Shown: positions 22,619 to 32,187, counted from the first letter of the stretch. The stretch: 64,000 bases of DNA from Eubacteriales bacterium (GCA_030625815.1 DAOUQF010000014.1:1-64000), one strand, 5' to 3'. Program-made: numbers and translations. The notes: generated from the sequence alone by a model not told the origin.

Positions 22619-23601
22619 AGTGTCGTTACTATGAAAGTTTAACCATGGATCCATTCGAGAATCTGGGATTGGAAGAAGCCTTGCTGGAACAGGTGGGTGA
22701 GGACGAAATTTGTCTGTATTTGTGGCAGAATGAGAAAACTGTGGTGATTGGCCGCAACCAGAATCCTTGGAAAGAATGCCGGACCGAGATGTTGGAAAAT
22801 GCCGGCGGGAAGTTGGCGCGGAGATTGTCGGGAGGCGGAGCGGTTTTTCATGACGCGGGCAACCTGAATTTCACATTTATTGTGGGAAAGAAACACTATG
22901 ATCTCAATAAACAATTGCAAGTTATTGTGGAAGGTTTGAAGCTTTTGGACATTGAAGCGGAGTTTTCGGGACGAAACGATCTGCTGGTGAATGGGAAAAA
23001 ATTCTCGGGCAATGCCTATTATTTTGGAAAGACCATGGCGTACCATCATGGAACCTTGATGTTTGATGTGGATCTGGACCATTTAATGACCTATTTGCAG
23101 GTATCTCCTTTGAAGATGCAGGCGAAGGGAATTGATTCGGTTCGGTCGCGGGTCACCAATCTGAAAGAGGAGAACCCTGAAGTTACACTGACGGTATTGA
23201 AGGATGCATTGAAAACCGCCTTTCTTCAGGTGTACGGTCAAGAAAACTTGGAGAACGCTGAAATTCCTGAGAGCCGAAAGGCGGAGATTGAAGCGAAGTA
23301 TGCATCGTGGGAATGGCGATTTGGGGAGACTCCGAAATTTGATATCGTGTTGGAAAAGAAGTTTCCTTGGGGGCTTGTCGATTTTAATATTCAATTGAAA
23401 TCGGGTGCTATCAAGAAGGCGGTTTTCTTCTCGGATGCGATGGATGTCGGATTTGTCCGTTCTTGCTCGACAGCCATGAATGGACTTAGTTTTGATAAGG
23501 AAACGATCTGCAACCAATTGGCTGGATTGGAAGCGGAAGACGCTTTGCAAGAAACGATGAAATCTGATTTGATTGATTGGATTTCCATTGCAGAATTCTA
23601 A
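22615..23601 (+). CDS. lplA: Lipoate-protein ligase A
   Basis: A 328-residue enzyme that activates lipoate with ATP and attaches it to lysines of E2 or H proteins. Characteristic blocks are VVIGRNQNPW, RRLSGGGAVFHD (about residues 64-75), NLNFTF and KFSGNAYY, followed by the small C-terminal accessory domain of two-domain LplA. It is translationally coupled to the SpoU gene by ATGA. No lipoate-bearing complex genes occur in the window. Confidence 0.93.
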   Translation: MKCRYYESLTMDPFENLGLEEALLEQVGEDEICLYLWQNEKTVVIGRNQNPWKECRTEMLENAGGKLARRLSGGGAVFHDAGNLNFTFIVGKKHYDLNKQLQVIVEGLKLLDIEAEFSGRNDLLVNGKKFSGNAYYFGKTMAYHHGTLMFDVDLDHLMTYLQVSPLKMQAKGIDSVRSRVTNLKEENPEVTLTVLKDALKTAFLQVYGQENLENAEIPESRKAEIEAKYASWEWRFGETPKFDIVLEKKFPWGLVDFNIQLKSGAIKKAVFFSDAMDVGFVRSCSTAMNGLSFDKETICNQLAGLEAEDALQETMKSDLIDWISIAEF

Positions 23602-23605
23602 ACAA

Positions 23606-23640
23606 AAAAGCATCTCCAGGTTTTCCTGGAGATGCTTTCG
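23606..23640. terminator. Bidirectional terminator
   Basis: AAAGCATCTCCAGG and CCTGGAGATGCTTT form a perfect 14-bp stem with a TTTT loop between the convergent genes ending at 23601 and 23642. Confidence 0.93.
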
Positions 23641-23641
23641 T

Positions 23642-25402
23642 TTATTTTGCTGTGAGAGCTAGGAATTCATCGATATCAGCCTTAAGAATCTCGAGGGATC
23701 CGATCCAAAATTCCGGGTCATGAAGATCAATGCCGATGGAAGCTGGCACATCATAAACCGATGCCTGTCCGGTGAGTCGAAGCAATTGAACGTATTGATC
23801 AATGAATGCTGGTCCTGCGTCCAAGGATTTTCGATACAATCCTTTGGCAAATAAAAGACCGAATGCATAAGGGAAGTTGTAGTAATTCAAGCCTGCTTCA
23901 TAGTAATGGGATTTGCAAACCCACATGGAGGGATGTTTTTCGTCAGAAAGTGCATCGCCATAGGTTCGATTTTGCGCGTCCAGCATAATTTCATTGAGTT
24001 CGGGAACCGACAATGGACCCGATGGTCGTTTCTTGAAAATCGTATCTTCAAAATAAAATCGGCTCAAGATGTCCAGAATAACTTGAGTGGCATCCTGGAG
24101 GCTGGACTCCAAGAGCATCAACTTTTCTTTCTTGTCCGCTTCTTTTAAGGCGGATTGCATCACGATGGTTTCTGAAAAAATTGAGGCCGTTTCAGCTAAT
24201 GGCATTGGATAATCCGCGTTGAGAATGGATTCATCCATCAGGACATGGGAATGGAAGCCATGGCCAAGTTCGTGAGCCAGGGTGATCACGTCGCTAAAGG
24301 TTCCGGTGAAGTTGGATAGGATCCGGGATTCTCCAATGGGATGAATGCTGGCGCAGAATGCGCCGCCCGATTTTCCGGCTCTCGGTTCCGAGTCAATCCA
24401 GTTTTCTTGGAAAGCGCGATTGGCAAAGGCGGATAAATTTTCGCTGAATGTCAGAAAGTTCTCCGTGATATAAGCTTGTGCCTCCTCGAGGGTAAAGCTT
24501 TTTGAGCTTTCTCCCATGGGGGCAAAAAGATCATAGAATGGCAAGCCATCAGAATGGCCAAGCAACTCCGCTTTACGGTTCAAATATTGGCGAAACACCG
24601 GCAGGTAGGATTCCATCACTTCAATCATTATTTGAAGGGTTTTCTGATCCATGCGAGACACAAACAGGGTTTCGTCCAGGGGTGCTTTAAAACCGCGCAT
24701 GGATGAAACGGAGAGGACTTCTCCCTTGATGCTGTTTAGGGATGCCGCTGCACTCTGTTCGATTTTTTTATAGCTTTTCAACTCGGCCTCGTATCCAACT
24801 TTTCGAACCGTTGGATCTGGATCATAAGCGAGGTTTCTGGCAACGGACAGCGGGACTGATTCTTTTTCTGGATCCCCGAAGTCCACCATCAGGTTCGCGG
24901 TGAGGTTCCCGTGCAATTGTGTCCAGGCATTGGATCCGGTCAAGGTGAGCTTGGAAAGCAAGACCTCTTGCGCATCTTCAAGCATGTATTGGGCAGCTTC
25001 ATAGACCTCTTGCAGGTGAAAGCGATGAGCAGTAAGTTTTTCAGCTGAGAACATGGGCAATTTTTCTGGCCATTGCGCCTTCATCCAGCGCTTGATTTGA
25101 ACGCTGGGCAGGGTTAGCTCGGTCAAAAGGGTTTGCAATTGATCAACCTGTTTTTGTGCAAGGCTATGGTTGACATCGACGCTTAAAGTCAGGTAACAAA
25201 AATTCAGCAATTGACTTGCGAGACCTGCAATTTTTTCTTCATACTCCAAGTATTGCACCAGGGTTGGTTCCGGTGGTGAATCGGGTGTTAAAGCTGTGCC
25301 CCATTCCGTCCAATCTTTGATGGATTGGGATAATTGATCGTGATCTTTTTGGAAGGCAGGATCATCGAAGCCTGTATATAATGCATCTAAATTCCATCTC
25401 AT
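23642..25402 (-). CDS. M3-family oligoendopeptidase (PepF-like)
   Basis: A 586-residue cytoplasmic zinc metallopeptidase that cuts short peptides. The active site is HELGHGFHSH (His377, Glu378, His381) with the downstream Glu in the LAETASIFSE helix. The N-terminal helical lobe and length fit the PepF/M3B group. An AAAGGAGG site is placed for the ATG at 25402. It is transcribed alone, away from the topoisomerase genes. Confidence 0.93.
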   Translation of the reverse strand: MRWNLDALYTGFDDPAFQKDHDQLSQSIKDWTEWGTALTPDSPPEPTLVQYLEYEEKIAGLASQLLNFCYLTLSVDVNHSLAQKQVDQLQTLLTELTLPSVQIKRWMKAQWPEKLPMFSAEKLTAHRFHLQEVYEAAQYMLEDAQEVLLSKLTLTGSNAWTQLHGNLTANLMVDFGDPEKESVPLSVARNLAYDPDPTVRKVGYEAELKSYKKIEQSAAASLNSIKGEVLSVSSMRGFKAPLDETLFVSRMDQKTLQIMIEVMESYLPVFRQYLNRKAELLGHSDGLPFYDLFAPMGESSKSFTLEEAQAYITENFLTFSENLSAFANRAFQENWIDSEPRAGKSGGAFCASIHPIGESRILSNFTGTFSDVITLAHELGHGFHSHVLMDESILNADYPMPLAETASIFSETIVMQSALKEADKKEKLMLLESSLQDATQVILDILSRFYFEDTIFKKRPSGPLSVPELNEIMLDAQNRTYGDALSDEKHPSMWVCKSHYYEAGLNYYNFPYAFGLLFAKGLYRKSLDAGPAFIDQYVQLLRLTGQASVYDVPASIGIDLHDPEFWIGSLEILKADIDEFLALTAK

Positions 25403-25682
25403 AAGAGAACCTCCTTTTTACTAATCATAGCATAGGTTGCTAAATTTACCAGTTGAAAAGCATTCGAAAATGTGAATAAAGGCGCCTGCCGACAGTTAAG
25501 AAGCGACTGTCGGCCATGAGTGACGCTCACAAGTATTGGGATTAATCCACGTGTCTGCCAGTCATGTTTAAGCAGACTGACATAAATGTCTGTCTGCCAT
25601 GCAGCAACCGTGAGCCATGCATTTGCCTGCGGCAATGCATATGCCCATCGGTGCTGCAATTGACTGTCAGTAATTAGAATAC
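25403..25682. other. Structured intergenic region rich in inverted repeats
   Basis: No gene is supported here. Hairpins seen: GCCGACAGT/ACTGTCGGC (25488-25514), GTCTGC/GCAGAC (25552-25577) with a second GTCTGC at 25592 able to compete, GACAT/ATGTC (25579-25590) and ATGCATT-GCC/GGC-AATGCAT (25617-25640). The block lies between divergent promoters, upstream of the +1 of the topoisomerase genes. It may be a decayed mobile palindrome or a regulatory region. Confidence 0.55.
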
Positions 25683-25711
25683 TTGTTCGCTTGTAGAATT
25701 ATTGATATAAT
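25683..25711 (+). promoter_or_regulatory. Promoter of the topoisomerase pair
   Basis: TTGTTC (25683) and TATAAT (25706) have a 17-base spacer. The expected start near 25718 gives a ~23-base leader before the ATG at 25741. Confidence 0.8.
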
Positions 25712-25740
25712 CAGTGCATAGAATAGGTAGAGGTGATGAA

Positions 25741-27714
25741 ATGACAGCCAATAAGGTTTACAATAACGAAAGTATTTCCTCGCTGAAAGGCGCGGATCGA
25801 GTGCGAAAACGTCCATCTGTAATCTTTGGATCTGACGGATTAGAGGGATGTGCGCACTCGTTTTTTGAGATTCTCTCCAATTCGATTGACGAAGCGAGGG
25901 AAGGATTTGGAGAAGAGATTTTGGTGGTTCGCCATCAGGATCGATCCATTACAGTCAAGGATCAGGGGCGCGGTTGTCCTGTTGACTTTAACAGGAATGA
26001 AGACAAATACAACTGGGAATTGGTATTCTGCGAGTTGTATGCGGGTGGCAAGTATAGTCACTCTTCCGATGCGAACTATCAGTATAGTCTGGGATTAAAC
26101 GGTCTTGGGCTTACTGCGACTCAATATAGCTCGGAATACATGGATGTGGAAGTGTTGCGAGATGGAACGCGTTACACCCTGCATTTCGAAAAGGGCGAGA
26201 ATGTCGGCGGATTGAAAAAGGAAGCCTATTCAAGCCGCAAGACAGGTTCTTCATTTACATGGCGGCCGGACTTGGAAGTTTTTACGGATATCAAAATCCC
26301 CCTTGGATATTATCAAGAGGTGTTAAGGCGACAATCCGTTGTCAATCCGGGATTGAAATTTATCCTGGAGGATGAAGAGACGGGAGAGACCTTTGAGTAT
26401 TACTATCAGCAAGGGATTGTTGACTATGTCAAAGAGGTCTCTGAATTTAAAGAATTCACCAGCGTCTTTTATTTTCAAAAAGAGGGAAAGGGCAAGGACC
26501 GGGAAGACCGGCCCGAGTATCGGGTAAAGGCTGAGATTGCCTTTTTATTCAACAATCATGTGAATATGGTGGAGTACTACCATAACTCCAGTCATTTGGA
26601 GCATGGGGGATCGCCGGATAAAGCGATTCGTTCCGCCTTTGTGACTGCGATTGATCGCGAAATTAAAAAACAGAGCAAGTATACCAAGAATGAAAAGAAG
26701 ATTCTTTTTATCGATATTCAAGATAGCTTGGTGCTTGTGTGCAATTCCTTTTCGACCATAACCAGCTATGAAAATCAAACGAAAAAGTCGATAACCAATC
26801 GCTTTGTGCAAGAATTTATTACGCAGATCGTCAAAGAGCAATTGGAGATTTATTTTATTGAAACTCCTTTGGATGCCGAAAAGATCGTTGCGCAGGTATT
26901 GGTAAACAAGCGAAGCCGGGAGCGGGCGGAGACCACGCGGAAAAATATTCGAAAAAAATTGTCCGGTGCTGTCGACATGAATAATCGTGTGAAGAAATTC
27001 GTCAATTGCCGGACAAAAGATGTTGAAAAACGCGAACTCTTCATTGTGGAAGGGGACTCGGCGCTGGGAGCGACGAAGCAGGCGAGAAGCGCGGAATTTC
27101 AAGCCTTGATGCCGGTTAGGGGAAAGATCCTGAATTGCTTGAAAGCGGATTACAATAAAATCTTTAAGAGTGATATCATCATGGATTTGCTGAAGGTATT
27201 GGGGTGTGGGATCGAGATTCAGTCCAAACACAATAAAGAGTTGGCATCCTTTGACTTGGAGCAATTGAATTGGAATAAGATTATTCTTTGTACCGATGCC
27301 GATGTGGACGGGTATCAAATTCGAACCCTGATCTTGGCGATGTTTTATCGATTGGCGCCGACCCTGATTCAAGAGGGGAAAATCTTTATTGCGGAAACGC
27401 CGCTTTTTGAGATTGAGACGAAACACAAAACATATTTTGCATACAATGAAAAAGAAAAGCAGGAAGTCATCAAAGCGTTGTCGGATGAAAAGTACATCCT
27501 GCAGCGTTCAAAAGGTTTGGGTGAAAACGAACCGGAGATGATGTGGCAGACAACGATGAATCCTGACAGTCGTCGTTTGATTCAAGTGATGCCGGAAGAC
27601 CTGGAAAAGACCGAGTCGTATTTTCAGATGCTATTGGGAGAGGATCTTGCCGGGCGCAAGAGTTATATCGAAACCCATGGTGACCGATATTTAGAATTAA
27701 TCGATATCAGCTAG
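25741..27714 (+). CDS. Type IIA topoisomerase subunit B (ParE/GyrB-like, divergent)
   Basis: A 657-residue ATPase subunit. GHKL motifs are present (NSIDEA with the Mg-binding Asn47, DQGRGCPVD, and a modified GLNGLGLTAT loop). The TOPRIM domain has EGDSALG and TDADVDGYQ. Standard GyrB/ParE read EGDSAGG and TDADVDGAH, and the ATP-lid is also changed, so this is a divergent paralogue rather than the housekeeping gyrase. The ATG at 25741 follows AGAGGTGATG. The partner A subunit starts ten bases after the stop. Together they would pass one DNA duplex through another, with decatenation the likely task (inference). Confidence 0.87.
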   Translation: MTANKVYNNESISSLKGADRVRKRPSVIFGSDGLEGCAHSFFEILSNSIDEAREGFGEEILVVRHQDRSITVKDQGRGCPVDFNRNEDKYNWELVFCELYAGGKYSHSSDANYQYSLGLNGLGLTATQYSSEYMDVEVLRDGTRYTLHFEKGENVGGLKKEAYSSRKTGSSFTWRPDLEVFTDIKIPLGYYQEVLRRQSVVNPGLKFILEDEETGETFEYYYQQGIVDYVKEVSEFKEFTSVFYFQKEGKGKDREDRPEYRVKAEIAFLFNNHVNMVEYYHNSSHLEHGGSPDKAIRSAFVTAIDREIKKQSKYTKNEKKILFIDIQDSLVLVCNSFSTITSYENQTKKSITNRFVQEFITQIVKEQLEIYFIETPLDAEKIVAQVLVNKRSRERAETTRKNIRKKLSGAVDMNNRVKKFVNCRTKDVEKRELFIVEGDSALGATKQARSAEFQALMPVRGKILNCLKADYNKIFKSDIIMDLLKVLGCGIEIQSKHNKELASFDLEQLNWNKIILCTDADVDGYQIRTLILAMFYRLAPTLIQEGKIFIAETPLFEIETKHKTYFAYNEKEKQEVIKALSDEKYILQRSKGLGENEPEMMWQTTMNPDSRRLIQVMPEDLEKTESYFQMLLGEDLAGRKSYIETHGDRYLELIDIS

Positions 27715-27724
27715 GAGGACAAGC

Positions 27725-29911
27725 ATGAAGTCATATATAGAGCAACAAAAAATATCGGATACATTATTGAAAAACTATATGCCCTATGCGATGAGTGTCA
27801 TCGTTTCGCGGGCAATCCCGGAAATCGATGGATTCAAGCCCTCCCATCGAAAACTGCTTTATACGATGTATCAGATGAGATTATTAAAGGGGCATCGCAC
27901 AAAATCAGCCAATGTGGTAGGAACAACCATGAAATTGAATCCCCATGGAGATGCGGCGATTTATGAAACCATGGTGCGATTGACGAGGGGCTATGACGCG
28001 CTCTTGCACCCGTACGTGGATTCCAAGGGCAACTTCGGCAAGCATTCTTCCCGGGATATGGCATTTGCCGCAAGCCGGTACACGGAAGTAAAGTTGGCGG
28101 GGATCGCGGCGGAGCTTTTTAAGGATATTGATAAGGACTCGGTTGATTTTGTTGACAACTATGACGGACAGATGAAGGAACCGGTCTTATTGCCAACAAC
28201 GTATCCCAATCTCTTGGTCAATGCGAACCGTGGGATTGCGGTTGGAATGGCGAGCAATATTCCAAGTTTCAACCTCAAGGAAGTCTGCGAAACGACCATG
28301 GCTTTGATGAAGGATCCCAAGCATGTGATCAGCGACACCCTGATCGCACCAGACTTTTCAACCGGTGGCGAGTTGCTCTATGACCGCAACGAGCTGGAAG
28401 AGATCTATCGCACTGGCCGGGGCGGGGTAAGGCTAAGAGGCAAGTGGGGAATTTCGAAAGATGGGAAACGCATTGAAATTACGGAAATTCCCTATACAAC
28501 GACGGTCGAGGCGATTATAGACAAGACGATCGATTTGGTGAAAAGCAATAAGATCAAAGGCGTTTCAGATGTCCGCGATGAAATGGATCTAAAGGGACTT
28601 TGTATCGCCATCGATTTGAAGCGTGGCGCCAATGTGGAAGAGATCGTGCAGCAATTGTATCGTTACACTCCATTGGAAGACAGTTTTTCGTGCAATTTCA
28701 ATCTATTGATCAATGGGAAACCACGCGTGATGGGCGTTAAGGAAATTTTAACCGAGTGGATTCAATTCCGAATTGGATGCATGAAACGTCAGCTTCAATT
28801 CGAGCGGGGGAAAAAAGCGGAAAAACTTCATCTCTTGCAGGGCTTGGAGCGGATTTTGCTGGATATTGATCAAGCGATTCGCATTATTCGAGAAACTGAA
28901 GTTGAGGCGGAGGTCATTCCACGTTTGATGCAGGCCTTTCGGATTGATGAATTGCAAGCGAATTACGTTGCAGATATCCGTTTGCGCCAATTGAACCAAG
29001 AGTATTTATTGAATCGAACCCAAGAGATTTTTCAACTGACGGAAGCTATTGACGAGATCGACAAGACTTTAAAGTCGGAAAGACGACTAAAGACAAGGAT
29101 TACCAAAGAATTGGAGCGGGTTACCAAATCGTACGGGTCGGAGCGAAGAACAACCCTGGTCGAGAAGACGAAAATCTTGGAGGCGAAGATCGAGGAAACC
29201 ATCTCCGATTATGATGTTAATGTCTTTGTTACGGAACAAGGATATGTCAAGAAGATCACGCCGCAATCCCTTCGCATGGCAAGCGATCAAAAATTGAAGG
29301 AAGATGATCAAATCGCTCAAGAATTCGTGACGAGAAATGTCAATGAACTTCTTATCTTCACCAATAAAACCAAGGTCTATAAATTGCGATTGCATGAGTT
29401 GGCGGATACCAAGGCAAGCGCCATGGGCGAATATCTGCCGAGTCTTCTGGAATTTGATAAGGGTGAATTTGCCCTTTATACAATCTTGCCGGGTAAATAT
29501 CAAGGATTTATGCTATTTGCCTATGAATCGGGAAAGATTGCCAAGGTACCGATGGAAAGTTATCAGACCGTCAACAATCGCCGAAAATTAGTGAAAGCCT
29601 ATAGTGATCGAACGTCGCTGATCTGGCTGCAGCGGGTGGACGAGGAGCTGGATCTGGTTGTCTATCGTGATCATGGACCAGAGGCTCGAGCGATGGTCTT
29701 TAATACGTCCTTGGTTAATCCAAAGATGACGCGAAACACGGTGGGTGTGCAAGTTCTTCGGATAAATAAGGGGAACAAGATGACCATGGTAGAAAAATTG
29801 GAAGACTCTTTACTGGTTGGAGCGGAGAAATTTAGAAAAGATCGGATCCCAATGGCGGGGGAATCCATCAAAGGCAAACGCCGAAGCGCGAAACAAATGA
29901 TGATGTTTTAG
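27725..29911 (+). CDS. Type IIA topoisomerase subunit A (ParC/GyrA-like, divergent)
   Basis: A 728-residue DNA-breaking subunit. The catalytic tyrosine is Tyr119 in AASRYTE, with Arg118 beside it. The winged-helix region includes GFKPSHRKLLYTM and HGDAAIYETMVRLT. The usual GNFGS-DGD stretch is replaced by GNFGKHSSRD. The coiled-coil and GyrI-type linker lie around 380-500, and the C-terminal part is shorter than in GyrA with no GyrA-box seen, so it probably does not introduce negative supercoils. It forms an operon with the B subunit at 25741; an AGGAGGA site lies in the ten-base gap. Confidence 0.87.
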   Translation: MKSYIEQQKISDTLLKNYMPYAMSVIVSRAIPEIDGFKPSHRKLLYTMYQMRLLKGHRTKSANVVGTTMKLNPHGDAAIYETMVRLTRGYDALLHPYVDSKGNFGKHSSRDMAFAASRYTEVKLAGIAAELFKDIDKDSVDFVDNYDGQMKEPVLLPTTYPNLLVNANRGIAVGMASNIPSFNLKEVCETTMALMKDPKHVISDTLIAPDFSTGGELLYDRNELEEIYRTGRGGVRLRGKWGISKDGKRIEITEIPYTTTVEAIIDKTIDLVKSNKIKGVSDVRDEMDLKGLCIAIDLKRGANVEEIVQQLYRYTPLEDSFSCNFNLLINGKPRVMGVKEILTEWIQFRIGCMKRQLQFERGKKAEKLHLLQGLERILLDIDQAIRIIRETEVEAEVIPRLMQAFRIDELQANYVADIRLRQLNQEYLLNRTQEIFQLTEAIDEIDKTLKSERRLKTRITKELERVTKSYGSERRTTLVEKTKILEAKIEETISDYDVNVFVTEQGYVKKITPQSLRMASDQKLKEDDQIAQEFVTRNVNELLIFTNKTKVYKLRLHELADTKASAMGEYLPSLLEFDKGEFALYTILPGKYQGFMLFAYESGKIAKVPMESYQTVNNRRKLVKAYSDRTSLIWLQRVDEELDLVVYRDHGPEARAMVFNTSLVNPKMTRNTVGVQVLRINKGNKMTMVEKLEDSLLVGAEKFRKDRIPMAGESIKGKRRSAKQMMMF

Positions 29912-29956
29912 GGAAAATCAGGAAAGTAGAGTGAACATTTTATAAATATTATATTT

Positions 29957-29970
29957 GGTAAACGTTTGCT
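29957..29970 (+). promoter_or_regulatory. Candidate cre (CcpA-binding) site upstream of ptsH
   Basis: GGTAAACGTTTGCT matches the palindromic cre consensus TGTAAACGTTTACA at 11 of 14 positions, including the core AAACGTTT. It lies 14 bases upstream of the likely -35 (TTTACG at 29984; TATATT at 30008). CcpA works with Ser-phosphorylated HPr, the product of the gene it precedes. Confidence 0.5.
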
Positions 29971-30044
29971 TTGAAAAAGAGTATTTACGAAGAATAATTA
30001 TGTATGATATATTGGTAGAGAATACTGAATGGGAGGAATTATTA

Positions 30045-30308
30045 ATGAAAGAAGCAAGTGTAATTTTGATTAACGCAACAGGTCTTCACGCTCGTCCTGC
30101 TAGTATGTTTGTAAAAGAGGCGTCTAGCTACGCGTGTGATGTAACAGTAGAAAAAGACGGAACAGAGTATAATGCAAAAAGTATCATGGGTATCTTGAGC
30201 ATGGGCGCTATGAAGGGTGATGAAATCATTGTTCGTGCGAACGGCGAAGGCGAAGAAGAAGCAGTAAAAGCGCTAGCGGCATTGATCGAAACTGGATTTG
30301 GCGAATAA
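30045..30308 (+). CDS. ptsH: Phosphocarrier protein HPr
   Basis: An 87-residue phosphotransfer protein of the PEP-sugar phosphotransferase system. His15 in GLHARPAS takes phosphate from enzyme I and passes it to EIIA domains. Ser46 in KSIMGILSMG is the regulatory site for HPr kinase typical of Firmicutes. The ATG at 30045 follows GGGAGGAATT; longer in-frame starts upstream would add a tail absent from the family. It is followed by ptsI. No sugar-specific EII is in the window. Confidence 0.96.
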   Translation: MKEASVILINATGLHARPASMFVKEASSYACDVTVEKDGTEYNAKSIMGILSMGAMKGDEIIVRANGEGEEEAVKALAALIETGFGE

Positions 30309-30344
30309 GCGTAATTTGATTTGGTTTTACTCAGGGGGACAATG

Positions 30345-32060
30345 ATGGTTAAAGGGATTGGAGCATCTCCTGGTATTGTCGTAGGGACGGTGCTTGTTAA
30401 AAAAGAGGAAGAAATTGAAATCGCAAAGAAAACGATTGACAGCTCGGAAACAGAAATTCTGAATTTGCAATCAGCGATTGAAAAGAGCCGTACTCAAATT
30501 CAAGCATTGTATGACATTGCCTTGGTGAAAATGGGTGAAGAAGAAGCAAAAATCTTTGAAGCGCACCAAATGGTTTTGGATGATCCGGAAGTGTTTGGTC
30601 AAGTTGAGAATAAAATCAACAACGAGAAAATCAATGCTGAATACGCGATTGAGCAGGTAGTGGCGCCATTTATTCAAATGTTTGAGATGATGGAAGATGA
30701 ATACCTGAAAGAACGTGCAGCGGATCTAAAGGACGTAGCAGGCCGAGTGACCAAGAATCTGTTGGGAATCGACATGGTCGATTTTTCAAATCTTGATAGC
30801 AAAGTGGTTATTGTTGCGAACGATTTGACACCATCTGATACAGCGGCAATGGATAAGGAAATGGTATTGGGTTTTGTAACGGAGATTGGCGGACGTACAT
30901 CACATTCTGCGATTATGGCTCGAACTTTGGAAATTCCAGCTGTTGTAGGAACAGGAAATGTATTATCTCAAGTTGCAACGGGTGATGTGATTGCCTTTAA
31001 CGGAGACGAAGGTGTTATCTTTGTTAATCCGAATGAAGAGAAAATCGCGGAATTTAAAGCAGAGCGAGAAAAATACGATGCATTCCGAACTCGCCTTTCA
31101 ACTTTGGTAGGTAAGGAAAGTGTTTCCAAAGATGGCATCCACGTCGAGCTGGCAGCCAATATCGGCACACCAGAGGATTTGGATTCAGTTTTGCGAAATG
31201 ATGCGCAAGGCGTTGGTCTTTACCGAAGCGAATTTCTTTACATGGATCGAAACAGTCTTCCAACGGAAGAAGAACAATTCGATGCGTATAAAAAAGTTGT
31301 TGCGGGTTTAGAGGGCAAGCCGGTTGTTATTCGTACACTCGACATCGGCGGAGACAAAAAGCTGGACTATTTGCCGTTGCCTGAAGAGATGAATCCTTTC
31401 TTGGGTTATCGCGCGATTCGTTTATGCTTAGATCGCGATGATATTTTCAGAACGCAGCTTCGCGCATTATTGCGCGCCAGCGCATTTGGAAATCTAAAGG
31501 TTATGTTCCCGATGATTTCAAGTGTTGAAGAATTGCGAGATGCGAAAGCAATCGTTGAGGAAGAAAGAGTGAAACTCCGTGAAGAAGGAATTACATTTGA
31601 TGAGAAGATGGAAATCGGGATCATGATTGAGATTCCAGCAACTGCAGTCATTGCAGATCTTCTTGCAAAGGAAGTTGATTTCTTCAGTATTGGAACCAAT
31701 GATTTGATCCAATACACAACAGCGGTAGATCGCATGAATGAAAAGATCGCACATCTTTATAATCCTTGTCATCCTGCTTTGTTGCGTTTGGTGAACATGG
31801 TGATCCAAGCCGGACACAAAGAAGGAATTTGGGTTGGCATGTGCGGGGAGGTAGCGGGAGATCCGCGATTGATTCCAGTGCTTTTGGGCATGGGACTTGA
31901 CGAGTTCTCCATGAGTCCAATCTCTGTCTTGAATGCGCGTTGGATTATTGCGCAATTGAGCCAGGAAGAGATGAAGACCGTTGCAGAAACGGTAATGAAT
32001 TTGCCGACTGCTTCCGAGGTTGAAGCATACCTTGCAAATACGATTCAATTGGAAGATTAA
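30345..32060 (+). CDS. ptsI: PEP-protein phosphotransferase, enzyme I
   Basis: A 571-residue cytoplasmic enzyme that moves phosphate from PEP to HPr. The N-terminal domain carries the active His187 in GGRTSHSAIMAR. The C-terminal PEP-binding barrel shows FRTQLRALLRAS, IGTNDLIQY and the catalytic Cys in GMCGEVAGD. Length is normal. The start is taken as ATG 30345, six bases after GGGGG; the ATG immediately before it (30342) is also possible. Forms an operon with ptsH. Confidence 0.96.
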   Translation: MVKGIGASPGIVVGTVLVKKEEEIEIAKKTIDSSETEILNLQSAIEKSRTQIQALYDIALVKMGEEEAKIFEAHQMVLDDPEVFGQVENKINNEKINAEYAIEQVVAPFIQMFEMMEDEYLKERAADLKDVAGRVTKNLLGIDMVDFSNLDSKVVIVANDLTPSDTAAMDKEMVLGFVTEIGGRTSHSAIMARTLEIPAVVGTGNVLSQVATGDVIAFNGDEGVIFVNPNEEKIAEFKAEREKYDAFRTRLSTLVGKESVSKDGIHVELAANIGTPEDLDSVLRNDAQGVGLYRSEFLYMDRNSLPTEEEQFDAYKKVVAGLEGKPVVIRTLDIGGDKKLDYLPLPEEMNPFLGYRAIRLCLDRDDIFRTQLRALLRASAFGNLKVMFPMISSVEELRDAKAIVEEERVKLREEGITFDEKMEIGIMIEIPATAVIADLLAKEVDFFSIGTNDLIQYTTAVDRMNEKIAHLYNPCHPALLRLVNMVIQAGHKEGIWVGMCGEVAGDPRLIPVLLGMGLDEFSMSPISVLNARWIIAQLSQEEMKTVAETVMNLPTASEVEAYLANTIQLED

Positions 32061-32061
32061 G

Positions 32062-32090
32062 AAGATGCCCAATCGGGCATCTTTTTTTTT
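32062..32090 (+). terminator. Terminator of ptsHI
   Basis: AAGATGCCC and GGGCATCTT form a 9-bp stem with an AATC loop, then a run of T. Confidence 0.93.
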
Positions 32091-32126
32091 GGAAAAACCT
32101 TATTATTTTCTTTATGTTTTTTTCTT

Positions 32127-32156
32127 TTTACAAGATCCAGGAAAATCAGGTATAAT
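32127..32156 (+). promoter_or_regulatory. Promoter of the degV-like gene
   Basis: TTTACA (32127) and TATAAT (32151) with an 18-base spacer. Start expected near 32163. Confidence 0.8.
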
Positions 32157-32187
32157 AAAGAAGACTATTGATGAAAGGAGTACGAAT

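Noticed and set aside
25403-25659. Small minus-strand protein gene or T-box leader upstream of the M3 peptidase
   Set aside because: The frame has no ribosome site and is made of inverted repeats. The T-box core sequence is absent and the peptidase is not a T-box-type gene.
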